Assembly (NCBI RefSeq): GCF_000424625.1
Contig: NZ_AUKG01000002.1
Location: 186,001 to 250,000, forward strand
Reading direction: 5' to 3'
Length of the DNA: 64,000 bases
DNA from: Conexibacter woesei Iso977N
Lineage (GTDB): Bacteria; Actinomycetota; Thermoleophilia; Solirubrobacterales; Solirubrobacteraceae
The position numbers and the translations under genes were made by a program. Shown one piece after another: positions 9,488 to 17,508 of this stretch. Under the pieces are notes generated by a model, which did not search any database, was not told where the DNA came from, and saw only the letters and a list, made by a program, of their open reading frames with translations. Positions within the stretch are counted from its first letter, which is position 1. Each line of letters opens with the position of its first letter.

Positions 9488-10069
9488 ATGAGCACGCTGA
9501 CGCCTTCGAGTGACCTCGTCTCCCAGGCCGGCCGCGCCGCGCATGAGCTCGGCCTCGCCGCGCTGCTCGGCGGCAACCTGTTCGGCCGCCTCGCGCTGCA
9601 TCCGTCGGTGGATCGCATCGCGGACCCGAGCGAGCGCGGCGCGGTGGTCAACGCCGCGTGGCGGCGCTACGGGACGATCAACTCCATCGGGTTGATCGCG
9701 ATGACCGCCGGCTGGGCCGGCGCGCGCGCCGAGGAGGCGCGCGGCGCCACGAAGCTCACCGGGCGCGAGCGCGCGCTGGCGCGGGCGAAGGACGTGCTCG
9801 TCGGGACGGTCATCGCGACCGGCGCGCTGACGGCGGTCGAGGGCATCCGCTTCTCCCGTCAGGCGCCGGGCGGCGCGGTGCCGCTGACCGACGGCTCGAC
9901 GCCCGGCCCGGGAACGCCGCCGCGCGCGGCGAGGATGAAGCGCACGCTGAACGTGCTCGGCGCGGTCGCCATCGGGGCTGAGGCGGCGCTGGTGTCGGTC
10001 GACGCCGCGCTGGCGCAGGAGAACTTCCGGTCGTCGCCGCTGCGGCGGCGGCTGCGGCGCTGGGGGTGA
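9488..10069 (+). CDS. uncharacterised small membrane protein
   Basis: A 193-residue protein of unknown function. Hydrophobic stretches occur at about residues 65-80 (INSIGLIAMTAGWAGA), 100-115 (VLVGTVIATGALTAVEGI) and 145-162 (LNVLGAVAIGAEAALV), suggesting three membrane segments. The N-terminal segment (GLAALLGGNLFGRLALHPSV) may be a fourth. The C-terminus is very basic (RRRLRRW). Codon use matches neighbouring genes. The stop codon sits just before the large inverted repeat beginning near 10085. No motif was recognised. Confidence 0.7.
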   Translation: MSTLTPSSDLVSQAGRAAHELGLAALLGGNLFGRLALHPSVDRIADPSERGAVVNAAWRRYGTINSIGLIAMTAGWAGARAEEARGATKLTGRERALARAKDVLVGTVIATGALTAVEGIRFSRQAPGGAVPLTDGSTPGPGTPPRAARMKRTLNVLGAVAIGAEAALVSVDAALAQENFRSSPLRRRLRRWG

Positions 10070-10084
10070 GGCGCTGCGGCGCGG

Positions 10085-10490
10085 GCGTTGGGGGCGCCTC
10101 AGTGCGGGGCGTCGGTGGTGGCGCTCCGTGTTGCGGGGTGGGCATCGAGGGCGAGAAGCGCTTGAGGCGACGCTCCACGGTCGCGGTGTGGCTCGGCCTT
10201 GGCGCCGGGACTGGGGGCGGAGTTCGGGGCCGAACTGATGGGTCAACGGTGCATTTGGGTTCGTATGGGACCCAAATGCACCGTTGACGTCCTGAACGGC
10301 AGTTTGGTGTTCTCTGCGAACACCAAACTGCCGTTGACCATTCCGTTCGGCCCCGAACTCCGCCCGGAAGCACCAGAACGCCCAGCCACACCGCGCCCGG
10401 TGGCGCCGCCCCAGCGCCTTCTCGCCATCGATGCCCACCCCGCAACGCAACGCGCCCCCACCGACGCGCCGCACTGAGACACCCCAGCGC
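10085..10490. repeat. large composite inverted repeat with two long perfect hairpins at its centre
   Basis: Two inverted arms of about 160 bases (10085-10249 and 10332-10490) are clearly similar when one is reverse-complemented. They include a perfect 21-base block (10215-10235 against 10345-10365) and a long conserved block around 10130-10165 against 10410-10445. Each arm ends in its own hairpin: 10242-10288 (stem of 19 perfect base pairs beginning GTCAACGGTGCATTTGGGT, 9-base loop) and 10295-10335 (18 perfect pairs beginning AACGGCAGTTTGGTGTTC, 5-base loop). The two hairpin stems differ in sequence yet both pair perfectly. No transposase is present. It could be a non-autonomous mobile element or a dispersed structured repeat. 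Confidence 0.8.
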
Positions 10491-10587
10491 CGGCAGAGAG
10501 ACGCCACAGCCACCCGGCCCACCCCGAAGCCCCGTAGGGCTTGAGCCCGCCGCCGACCTCCGCTACCGTTCACACCCTCGTGCGGCA

Positions 10588-10682
10588 CCTCCTTCGAGTA
10601 GCGATCACCAGCGCCCCTTAGCGGCTCGCGGAAGCGAGTCCGGCGACTGGTCGTTCTCGCTCCTACTCGAACTTCACGGAGG
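10588..10682 (+). promoter_or_regulatory. folded 5' leader able to mask a ribosome-binding site
   Basis: The 5' region of the next gene can form one long interrupted hairpin. CCTCC (10588-10592) pairs with the Shine-Dalgarno GGAGG (10678-10682), TTCGAGT with ACTCGAA (10665-10671), AGCGA with TCGCT (10657-10661), and ACCAGCGCC (10607-10615) with GGCG-A-CTGGT (10642-10651). The top is GGCTCGC-GGAA-GCGAGTC (10623-10640) with a GNRA-type tetraloop. The GGAGG is eight bases before the ATG at 10691. No known riboswitch class was recognised. Confidence 0.55.
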
Positions 10683-10690
10683 TACCCCTG

Positions 10691-11203
10691 ATGTCCACGT
10701 TGTCGTACACCGACGAGCTGCGGACCGCGCCGTCCACGTTCCGCCCGTTCCGGCCCGATCCGGTCGACCCGGCGGCGCTGGCCGCCGCGCTGGAGCGCGC
10801 GCACCTCGCGTCGTGGCGGCTGGTGACGGTCACCGATCCGCGCATGCGTGAGGCGATCCGCGATGCGCACCTGCCGTACTGGCGCCGCCAGCTCGCCGAG
10901 ACCGGCGGGATGAAGATCCTCGCGGCAGACGCTCCGGCGCGGCAGGCCCGTGACCTGCGGATCGCCGATGCCTTCGCCAGGTCGCTGCACGAGGCGCCGG
11001 TCCACCTGGTCCTGCTGGGCCGGGTCGGCGGCTCGCCACGCTTCGGCGCGCTGCACGACCTCGCCGAGGGCCTGCGCGCCGAGGGCATGGACTGCGCGCC
11101 CGCGCCGTGCGCCCGCGAGGCGGCGGCGGAGATCGGCGAACTGCTGCAGCTCGAGGACGGGCTGGTCGTCTGCGGCCTCCTCGTGGCCCGGCCGGCGCGC
11201 TGA
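10691..11203 (+). CDS. nitroreductase-like protein (short)
   Basis: 170 residues. The order ASWRLVTVTDPRMREAIRDA then EIGELLQLEDGLVVCGLLVA resembles the core of FMN-dependent nitroreductases, where a helix after a W/F-R-F strand is followed by a GLPDGY-x-V-A-x-L-x-GxP ending. The N-terminal arginine/serine segment that normally grips FMN phosphate is not clear, so cofactor binding is doubtful. Translation starts behind a strong GGAGG that the upstream leader can sequester. It is probably co-transcribed with the aminotransferase gene five bases downstream. The family call is tentative. Confidence 0.6.
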   Translation: MSTLSYTDELRTAPSTFRPFRPDPVDPAALAAALERAHLASWRLVTVTDPRMREAIRDAHLPYWRRQLAETGGMKILAADAPARQARDLRIADAFARSLHEAPVHLVLLGRVGGSPRFGALHDLAEGLRAEGMDCAPAPCAREAAAEIGELLQLEDGLVVCGLLVARPAR

Positions 11204-11208
11204 GCGGC

Positions 11209-12438
11209 ATGGCGTCCTCCGGTGGTCCGAGCCCGCTGAGCGCGGCGCCGCCCGCGGCCGCGGCGCGGCTGCGCGACGTCGCGTCCTCGCCGGTGCGCGA
11301 GATCCTGGCGCTGACCCAGCGGCCGGGCGTGATCTCGTTCGCGGGCGGGCTGCCGGCGCCGGAGCTGTTCGATGCGCCCGGGCTGCGCGCGGCGTTCGCG
11401 GCCGCGCTGGCCGACGGGCAGTTCGGCAGGACGCTTCAGTACTCGACGACCGAAGGCGATCCGGCGCTGCGCACCGCGGTCGCCGCGCGGCTCGGCGCGC
11501 GCGGGCTGCCGACGGACCCCGAGGACATCCTGATCACCTCCGGCTCCCAACAGGCGCTGACGCTGATCGCGGCGGTGCTGATCGAGCCGGGCGACACGGT
11601 CCTGGTCGAGGAGCCGTCGTACCTGGCGGCGCTGCAGTGCTTCCAGATGGCCGGCGCGCGCGTCGTGCCGGTGCCGTGCGACGACGACGGCCTGGACCCG
11701 GAGGCGATCCCGGCGCTCGTCCGCCGCGAGCGACCGAAGCTGCTGTACACGGTCCCGACGTTCCACAACCCGACCGGCCGGACGCTGCCGCTGGAGCGCC
11801 GCGCGGCGCTGGCGCAGGTCGCCGCGCGCGTGGGGCTGTGGATCGTCGAGGACGACCCCTACGGCGAGCTGCGCTACCGCGGCGAGCCGGTCCCGCACGT
11901 CGCGTCGCTGCCCGGCGCCGAGGACCGGACGATCGCGCTGTCGACGTTGTCGAAGGTGTTGGTCCCGGGCCTGCGGATCGGCTGGCTGCGCGCGCCGGCC
12001 GCGCTGCGCCGCGCGCTGGTCGTCGCCAAGCAGGCGGCCGACCTGCACACGTCGACGATCGATCAGGCGGCGGCCGCGCACTGGCTCGCGTCCTGCGACC
12101 TCGACGCGCACATCGCTGGGCTGTGCGCGGTCTACGCGCCGCGGCGCGATGCGCTGGTCGGCGCGCTGGGCGACACGCTCCCGGAGGGCTCGCGCTGGAC
12201 GCGTCCGGACGGCGGGATGTTCGTCTGGGTCCGGCTGCCCGACGGCTGGGACGCCGACGAGCTCCTGAAGGCCGCGCTGGAGCGCGAGGTCGCGTTCGTC
12301 CCCGGCTGGCCGTTCTTCCCCCAGCAGCCCGACCGCGCGACGCTGCGCCTGTCGTTCACGTCGCACTCGGAGGCGGAGATCGCCACCGGCCTGGACCGGC
12401 TGCGGGCCGCGGTGCTCGACACCCGCCGCCGCGCCTGA
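11209..12438 (+). CDS. PLP-dependent class I/II aminotransferase (2-aminoadipate/MocR-type fold)
   Basis: 409 residues. ISFAGGLPAPELF at about residue 40 and YSTTEGDPALRTAVAARL are typical of the LysN/MocR aminotransferase branch. ITSGSQQALTLIA, PTFHNPTGRTLP, the Asp in VEDDPYGELRY and the PLP lysine in STLSKVLVPGLRIGW (about residue 247) complete the fold. No helix-turn-helix precedes it, so it is an enzyme rather than a MocR regulator. The start ATG follows the previous stop by five bases. It probably transaminates 2-aminoadipate or aromatic/branched amino acids; the substrate is not fixed by sequence. Confidence 0.9.
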   Translation: MASSGGPSPLSAAPPAAAARLRDVASSPVREILALTQRPGVISFAGGLPAPELFDAPGLRAAFAAALADGQFGRTLQYSTTEGDPALRTAVAARLGARGLPTDPEDILITSGSQQALTLIAAVLIEPGDTVLVEEPSYLAALQCFQMAGARVVPVPCDDDGLDPEAIPALVRRERPKLLYTVPTFHNPTGRTLPLERRAALAQVAARVGLWIVEDDPYGELRYRGEPVPHVASLPGAEDRTIALSTLSKVLVPGLRIGWLRAPAALRRALVVAKQAADLHTSTIDQAAAAHWLASCDLDAHIAGLCAVYAPRRDALVGALGDTLPEGSRWTRPDGGMFVWVRLPDGWDADELLKAALEREVAFVPGWPFFPQQPDRATLRLSFTSHSEAEIATGLDRLRAAVLDTRRRA

Positions 12439-12453
12439 CAGCCTCCAGCGGCG

Positions 12454-12876
12454 ATGGCAGAAGAGCCGCAGCCGCTGGAGGGCATCGCCGAGGCCGACGC
12501 GCACCTGGGCCGCGAGGTCCCGCTGCCGCGGGTCCCGCTCCCGCTCACGCGCTGGGTCGACGTGTACGCGTGCGGACCGCGCGCGGTCGAGGTCGCCTGG
12601 AACCTCGACGACACCCGCGACGCCCAGCCCGGGCGCGTGTCGCTCTACGCGGGCGAGGCCGCGCCGCCGGAGCGCTCGCTCGGCGACGGGGCGACGGACG
12701 CGGCGCCGGTGGGCGACGGCGTCACGCACCGCGAGGCGCCGCTGAGCGAGGCCCAGCCGTCGCTGCGACCGGTCCACGAGCTGCTCTGGCGCCGCGACGG
12801 GCTGCACCTGCGCCTGACCGCGCAGGGCCCGTGGTCGTTGAGCGCGCTGCTCGCCATCGCGCAGAGCGTCGCGTGA
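12454..12876 (+). CDS. conserved hypothetical protein
   Basis: 140 residues of unknown function. A proline-rich N-terminus (REVPLPRVPLPLTRW) is followed by a beta-rich stretch (DVYACGPRAVEVAWNLDD, GRVSLYAGEA) and a C-terminal region (LLWRRDGLHLRLTAQGPWS) ending in a helix. There is no signal peptide or membrane segment. It sits 15 bases after the aminotransferase and 21 bases before glpX, in the same direction, so it is probably part of one operon. Codon use is like that of its neighbours. Confidence 0.7.
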   Translation: MAEEPQPLEGIAEADAHLGREVPLPRVPLPLTRWVDVYACGPRAVEVAWNLDDTRDAQPGRVSLYAGEAAPPERSLGDGATDAAPVGDGVTHREAPLSEAQPSLRPVHELLWRRDGLHLRLTAQGPWSLSALLAIAQSVA

Positions 12877-12897
12877 AGCCTTAGGCTCCGGCCCCTC

Positions 12898-13896
12898 ATG
12901 AGCGAGACCACCAACAAGCCGGACCGCAACCTCGCGCTCGAGCTGGTGCGCACGACCGAGGCCGCCGCGCTCGCCGCCGCGCGCCTCGTCGGGCTCGGCG
13001 ACAAGATCGGCGCCGACCAGGCCGCCGTGGACGCGATGCGCCTGACGCTCTCGACCGTCCAGATGGACGGCCTCGTCGTCATCGGCGAGGGCGAGAAGGA
13101 CGAGGCGCCGATGCTCTACAACGGCGAGCACATCGGCGACGGCTCGCCGCCCGAGGTCGACATCGCCGTCGATCCGCTGGAGGGCACGACGCTGGCGGCC
13201 AAGGGCATGCCCAACGCGCTGGCGGTGATCGCGCTGTCCGAGCGCGGGACGATGTTCAACCCGGGCCCGATCGTCTACATGGAGAAGCTGGCCGGCGCCG
13301 AGGACATCGCCGACCTGCTCGACCTCGACCGGCCGCTGACCAAGACCATCGAGTTGGTCGCCGAGCGCCGCGGGGTCGAGATCAACGACATCATGATCGT
13401 CTCGCTCGAGCGCGATCGCCACACCGAGCAGCTCCAGGCGGTCCGGGACATCGGCGCGCGCGTCCGGCTGATCCAGCACGGCGACGTGAGCGCCTCGATG
13501 CTCGCGGTGAGCGACCGCTCGCCGGTCGATCTGCTGTGGGGGATCGGCGGCACGCCGGAGGGCGTCATCTCGGCGGCGGCGATCAAGTGCCTCGGCGGTG
13601 GGCTCGTCGGCAAGCTGTGGCCGCGCGACGACGACGAGCGAACCGCCGCGATCGAGCAGGGCTACGACTTGGACAGGCAGTTGACCCAGGACGACCTCGT
13701 CCGGGGCGACGACTGCTTCTTCGCCGCGACCGGCGTGACCGACGGCGACGTGCTGCAGGGCGTGCGCTACCAGGGCGCGAGGAGCGCCACGACCGAGTCG
13801 CTGGTGATGCGCTCGCGGTCGGGCACGGTCCGGCGTGTCCACGCGCGCCACGACCGCACGAAGCTGCGCACGCTGGTGTCCGGCCGCTTCGGCTGA
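12898..13896 (+). CDS. glpX: fructose-1,6-bisphosphatase class II
   Basis: Hydrolyses fructose 1,6-bisphosphate to fructose 6-phosphate, the committed step of gluconeogenesis; class II is the usual actinobacterial form. The 332-residue protein has VIGEGEKDEAPMLYNGE (about residues 60-77), the metal and substrate motif DIAVDPLEGTTLAAKGMPNA, LWGIGGTPEGVISAAA, and KLWPRDDDER. Its length fits the family. It is a single housekeeping gene at the end of the 10.7-13.9 kb operon, converging on a hypothetical gene ten bases away. Confidence 0.95.
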   Translation: MSETTNKPDRNLALELVRTTEAAALAAARLVGLGDKIGADQAAVDAMRLTLSTVQMDGLVVIGEGEKDEAPMLYNGEHIGDGSPPEVDIAVDPLEGTTLAAKGMPNALAVIALSERGTMFNPGPIVYMEKLAGAEDIADLLDLDRPLTKTIELVAERRGVEINDIMIVSLERDRHTEQLQAVRDIGARVRLIQHGDVSASMLAVSDRSPVDLLWGIGGTPEGVISAAAIKCLGGGLVGKLWPRDDDERTAAIEQGYDLDRQLTQDDLVRGDDCFFAATGVTDGDVLQGVRYQGARSATTESLVMRSRSGTVRRVHARHDRTKLRTLVSGRFG

Positions 13897-13906
13897 GCGC
13901 CCGGCG

Positions 13907-14629
13907 CTACTCGGAACGCTCGCGCTCTGGCGTGCCCGTCTCGGCCTGGCGCGGTTCGCGGAAGCGGCCCGCGACCGACTCGTCGAGGTCGCGGCGCGCC
14001 AGGCGCCGCAGGAAGCCGTGGGTCACGATCACGTGGATCCGCGACTGCGTGTTGGTGTACAGGAACCGCCCGAGGCGCGAGGCGATCTGCGGGTAGAAGT
14101 TGGCGACCTCGACCTCGATGTGGATCCGCGCGTTGCCGGGCTCGTCGCAGTCGAGGTGCTTGACGTCGATCTCCAGGTAGCCGTCGCCGCCGCGGCCGGC
14201 GTTCGCGACGAGCAGGCCTTTGTCGATCCGCCAGCGCACGATCCCGCGCTCGCTGTCGGTCTCGTACTCCGGCGCACGGAACGTGAGCAGCTTCAGCGGC
14301 CTGATCAGCAGGCAGACGTAGCGCTCCTCGTCGGTGTAGTACACGCGGATGAGGCCGAACGTCACGTGGGACAGGTAGCTCCAGTAGGTCCGGGCCAGGC
14401 GCTCGAGCGTCTCGCTCGTCCACAGCTCGCCGAAGAGCCTCTCGGGTAGGACGATGTCGGCGCCCTGGATCGAGCGCACCGCGCCGTCGCGGTCGATCGC
14501 CGTGTCGTCGGTCGGGTCGCGGACGATCACGCCCGCGATCGCCCGCGCGCCGCCGAGGCGGCCGACCAACATGTAGGCGATCTTGGCGAGGAGCGCCAGG
14601 AGCGCGACGAACGCGAGCGGCAGGACCAT
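13907..14629 (-). CDS. uncharacterised membrane-anchored protein
   Basis: 240 residues of unknown function. A single hydrophobic segment at residues 2-24 (LPLAFVALLALLAKIAYMLV) looks like an N-terminal anchor. The rest is soluble and rich in aromatic beta-strand-like stretches (TYWSYLSHVTFGLIRVYYTD, YLEIDVKHLDC, HIEVEVANFYPQI), with a basic/acidic tail. It is probably co-transcribed with the NmrA-like gene just upstream on the same strand (13 bases apart). No catalytic motif was found, and the DUF2867 domain that often accompanies this NmrA-like family is not recognisable in it. Confidence 0.65.
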   Translation of the reverse strand: MVLPLAFVALLALLAKIAYMLVGRLGGARAIAGVIVRDPTDDTAIDRDGAVRSIQGADIVLPERLFGELWTSETLERLARTYWSYLSHVTFGLIRVYYTDEERYVCLLIRPLKLLTFRAPEYETDSERGIVRWRIDKGLLVANAGRGGDGYLEIDVKHLDCDEPGNARIHIEVEVANFYPQIASRLGRFLYTNTQSRIHVIVTHGFLRRLARRDLDESVAGRFREPRQAETGTPERERSE

Positions 14630-14642
14630 CTACGCGCGGAAC

Positions 14643-15539
14643 TTACCCGGCGAGCGCCGCGCGTACCGCGTCGTCGAAGCCGCGGGGGTCGTCGTTGAGG
14701 CCGGCCGGGGGCTGGTCCTTGACGATCGTCTCGGAGCTGAGGCCCTCGACGAGCGGCTTGATCGTGGCGAGGTCGACCGGAGTGAAGAGCGCGACCCAGT
14801 AGGAGGAAAGCCTCGGCGTGAAGAGCGGGACGCGGAGCAGGAGCGGCCTGCGGCGGCCCTCGATCGCGGCGGTGCGCAGCACCATCTCGCGGTAGGTCAG
14901 GACGTCGGCGCCGCCGAGCTGGACCTCCTGCGGTGGGTCTTCGGTCGTCGCCAGCGCGGCGAGGGTCTGCGTGACGTCGTCGATCGCGACCGGCTGGGTC
15001 TTCGTGTCCAGCCACTTCGGGGTGATCATCACCGGCAGGTGGTCGACGAGGCCGAGGAGCATCAGGAACGACGTCGAGCGGTCGCCGACGATCATCGCGG
15101 CGCGGACGTGGGTGACGGTGTCCGGCGGTGCGGTCCTGCTCAGCACGTCCGCCACCTCCTCGCGGGACTGGAGGTGCTCGGAGGTCCCGCCCTCCAGACC
15201 GCCGAGGTAGACGACGCGCTCGACGCCGTGCTTGGCCATCGCCTCGCCGAAGTTCCGGGCGGCCTCGCGGTCGCGCTCGGCGAAGTCGTCGCCGCCCGAG
15301 CCCATCGAGTGCACCAGGTAGTAGGCGACGTCGGCGCCGGCGGCCGCCTCGTCGAGCCCGGCGCCGGTCAGGACGTCGCCCTCGACGATCTTCAGGGAGT
15401 CTTCGGGTGGCAGCTTGGCGCGTGCCGATTGCGCGTCGCGGACGAGGGCGCGGACCGTGTGGCCTTGGTCCAGGAGGCGTGGAAGGAGCTGGCCGCCGAC
15501 GTAGCCGGTGGCCCCGGTGAGGAGGATCGTTCGGGTCAC
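14643..15539 (-). CDS. NAD(P)-binding NmrA-like SDR-type protein
   Basis: 298 residues with an N-terminal Rossmann motif ILLTGATGYVGGQLLPRLL. This is followed by YYLVHSMGSGGDDFAERDR, RVVYLGGLEG, the MIVGDRSTSFLMLLGLV region and the ITPKWLDTKTQPVAIDDV segment. These features place it with nucleoside-diphosphate-sugar epimerase-like proteins that usually carry a C-terminal DUF2867 domain. Here the protein ends after LVEGLSSETIV, so that domain is missing. The GTG start was chosen because it puts the glycine-rich loop at residues 8-14; the open frame upstream lacks family character. It is divergent from the MerR gene. The substrate is unknown. Confidence 0.8.
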   Translation of the reverse strand: MTRTILLTGATGYVGGQLLPRLLDQGHTVRALVRDAQSARAKLPPEDSLKIVEGDVLTGAGLDEAAAGADVAYYLVHSMGSGGDDFAERDREAARNFGEAMAKHGVERVVYLGGLEGGTSEHLQSREEVADVLSRTAPPDTVTHVRAAMIVGDRSTSFLMLLGLVDHLPVMITPKWLDTKTQPVAIDDVTQTLAALATTEDPPQEVQLGGADVLTYREMVLRTAAIEGRRRPLLLRVPLFTPRLSSYWVALFTPVDLATIKPLVEGLSSETIVKDQPPAGLNDDPRGFDDAVRAALAG

Positions 15540-15671
15540 TGAGAACGAGTACGTGCCTGGACGGCACTCGCGATGAACTCCGCGGCGCGCTGGGACGTAC
15601 CCCGTCCGGTGCGCAGGGAACACTCAACAGCTCGTTGAACGTGCAAGGCGCTCGACGCATCAAGGGGAAAT

Positions 15672-16526
15672 GTGACAACGGATCTGGCCATCAAGGACGT
15701 TGCGGAACGCACCGGCATCGCCGCCGGGACGATCCGCATGTGGGAGCAGCGCTACGGCTTCCCGGTGCCGGAGCGCACCGCGTCCGGGTACCGGCGGTAC
15801 ACGGAGGACGACGTCGACGCGCTGCGCAAGGTGCTTGCGCTGCGCCATCGCGGGCTGTCGGTGCCCGCGGCGATCTCGCGCGCGCAGGACACGGGCGGGG
15901 TCAGCGACCACCCGTCGATCTACGCGGCGGTCGCGGCGCAGGACGGCGGCGCGAAGCCGCAGACGCTGAGGAAGTCGACGCTGGTCGCGCTGTCGAAGGC
16001 GATCGAGCACGAGGCGCTGGCGCTGGCCGCGGCGCCGGTCGTGTTCGGGGCGTTCCAGCAGGAGCGCTTCTACCGGGTGGTCGAGCAGCGCTGGCGGCGG
16101 CTGGCGTTGCACGCCGATGCGTCGGCGGTGTTCGCCGACTTCGAGGCGGCCGTGCGGCGTCCGGCCGGCGCGCCGGTGGAGATCCAGATCGGCATGGACG
16201 ACGTGCTTGGCAACGAGTGGGCCGTCGTCATCGACGCCCCCGGCTATGCAGCCTGCCTGCTGGCCTGGGAGCAGCCCGGGCTGAACGAACCCGGCGGCCC
16301 GCGCGACGGCGACCGGCTGTTCGAGGCGATCTGGACGATCGACGCGGAGGCGACCCGCCGCGCGGCGCAGGTCGCGGCACGCCTGGCGGGCCGGGCGGAC
16401 CCGGCGCTCGGCGAACGCCTCGAGGAGCTCCTGGCGGACCGCCCCCTGGCACTGGAGGAACCCGTGCCGGCGCTGACGGCGCTGACCAACCGCATGGTCG
16501 CCTACCTCGAAGCCGCCAACCGCTAG
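15672..16526 (+). CDS. MerR-family regulator with DICT-like sensory domain
   Basis: 284 residues. The N-terminal winged helix (residues 5-70: IKDVAERTGIAAGTIRMWEQ and RYTEDDVDALRKVLALRHRG) is a MerR DNA-binding domain. The remainder (about 95-255: LRKSTLVALSKAIEHEALAL, then FQQERFYRVVEQRWRRLA) matches the DICT-type sensor found in actinobacterial MerR regulators linked to light or carotenoid control. The start is GTG with AAGGGG seven bases upstream. A weak inverted repeat, TCAAC-N5-GTTGA at 15624-15638, lies in the divergent region and may be an operator. The neighbouring NmrA-like gene is the obvious candidate target. Confidence 0.85.
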   Translation: MTTDLAIKDVAERTGIAAGTIRMWEQRYGFPVPERTASGYRRYTEDDVDALRKVLALRHRGLSVPAAISRAQDTGGVSDHPSIYAAVAAQDGGAKPQTLRKSTLVALSKAIEHEALALAAAPVVFGAFQQERFYRVVEQRWRRLALHADASAVFADFEAAVRRPAGAPVEIQIGMDDVLGNEWAVVIDAPGYAACLLAWEQPGLNEPGGPRDGDRLFEAIWTIDAEATRRAAQVAARLAGRADPALGERLEELLADRPLALEEPVPALTALTNRMVAYLEAANR

Positions 16527-16541
16527 CCACCTCGCGCTCGC

Positions 16542-17453
16542 CTAGCGACCTCCTCGGGCCGGCGCGGCTGCGGGCGTCGCCGTGGGCTGGCGTGGCTCGG
16601 GGCGCTTCGCGGTCGTGGTCAGGGCGACGCCGAGGGCGGAGATCGCGAGGGCCGCGAGGACGGGTGCGGTCAGGTGCTGGTGGAGGACGACGGCGGCCAT
16701 CAGCGCGGTGACGGGTGGGACGAGGTAGAGCATCGAGGTCACGGCGGCCGCTCCGCCGCGGCGCATCAGCCACAACAACAACGACATCGCGCCGACGGAG
16801 TTGACGAGCGCCAGCCAGGCCAGCGCGCCGAGCGCGTGCGCGTTCGTGGGGAGGTGCAGGCCGCCGTGGAGGGCGGCGACCGGCGCGACGACGATCGCTC
16901 CGGTCGCGAGCGACACCGCTCCGCCGGCGCGCAGGTCGACGGCGGGCGCGAAGCGGCGCTGGTAGAGGGTCCCGGCGGCGAGGCCGAGCATCGCCAGGAC
17001 CGACCACACGATCCCGCCGCCGCCGACACCGCTGAGCCCGTCGGCGACCGCGACGAGCACGCCGCCGAAGCCGAGCCCGAGGCCGAGCCAGGCGCGACCG
17101 CTGAGGCGCTCGCCGAACAGCGGGATCGCGGCGACCGCCACGACCAGCGGCGCGACCGAGTAGATCAGCGACGCCAGCGCCGCGTGGATCCCGGCGGCGA
17201 ACCCGAGGTAGCCGCAGCCGAACTGCACCGCCTGCAGCAGCACGCCGGCGACCGCGAGGTGGCCGAGCGTCCTGCGGTCCCGCGGGAACGGCACCCGCGC
17301 GGCGCGCGCCAGCGCCGCGAGGACGGCCGCCGCGAGCACGAACCGGAACGTCGTCAGCGGCAGCGCGGGCGCGTGGTCGGTCCCGATCGTGCCGGCGATG
17401 TAGCCGGTGGACCACAGCGGGACGAACGCCACGAGAGGCATGTAACGGGTCAT
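16542..17453 (-). CDS. EamA/DMT-superfamily transporter
   Basis: 303 residues with about ten hydrophobic helices arranged as two EamA repeats. Examples are VAFVPLWSTGYIAGTIG, FRFVLAAAVLAALA, LIYSVAPLVVAVAAIPLF at the end of repeat one, LYQRRFAP and LYLVPPVTALMAAVVLHQ near the end of repeat two. Members export metabolites or amino acids by proton exchange; the substrate is unknown. The cytoplasmic tail is proline/alanine-rich. It is transcribed divergently from a CGNR regulator, with a shared operator-like palindrome between them, which suggests the transporter is the regulator's target. Confidence 0.9.
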   Translation of the reverse strand: MTRYMPLVAFVPLWSTGYIAGTIGTDHAPALPLTTFRFVLAAAVLAALARAARVPFPRDRRTLGHLAVAGVLLQAVQFGCGYLGFAAGIHAALASLIYSVAPLVVAVAAIPLFGERLSGRAWLGLGLGFGGVLVAVADGLSGVGGGGIVWSVLAMLGLAAGTLYQRRFAPAVDLRAGGAVSLATGAIVVAPVAALHGGLHLPTNAHALGALAWLALVNSVGAMSLLLWLMRRGGAAAVTSMLYLVPPVTALMAAVVLHQHLTAPVLAALAISALGVALTTTAKRPEPRQPTATPAAAPARGGR

Positions 17454-17476
17454 GCATTACATCGTTAGCAGACCTC

Positions 17477-17495
17477 GTAATGGGATGTCCATTAC
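17477..17495. promoter_or_regulatory. operator-like palindrome between EamA and CGNR genes
   Basis: GTAATGG-GATGT-CCATTAC is a perfect 7-bp inverted repeat. A further GTAATG half-site occurs on the opposite strand at about 17456-17462, beside the transporter start. Its position between two divergent genes, one of them a regulator, suggests the CGNR protein binds here. Confidence 0.55.
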
Positions 17496-17508
17496 ACTCG
17501 TCGGCACG

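Noticed and set aside
10066-10482. Short open frames on both strands inside the composite inverted repeat
   Set aside because: Both run through the repeat arms and hairpins and encode basic low-complexity peptides. The pattern is explained by the inverted repeat rather than by a gene.
10663-13851. Open frame of about 1060 codons on the minus strand
   Set aside because: Opposite the aminotransferase and glpX genes, with low-complexity Arg/Ala/Gln composition and no motifs. It is a composition artefact.
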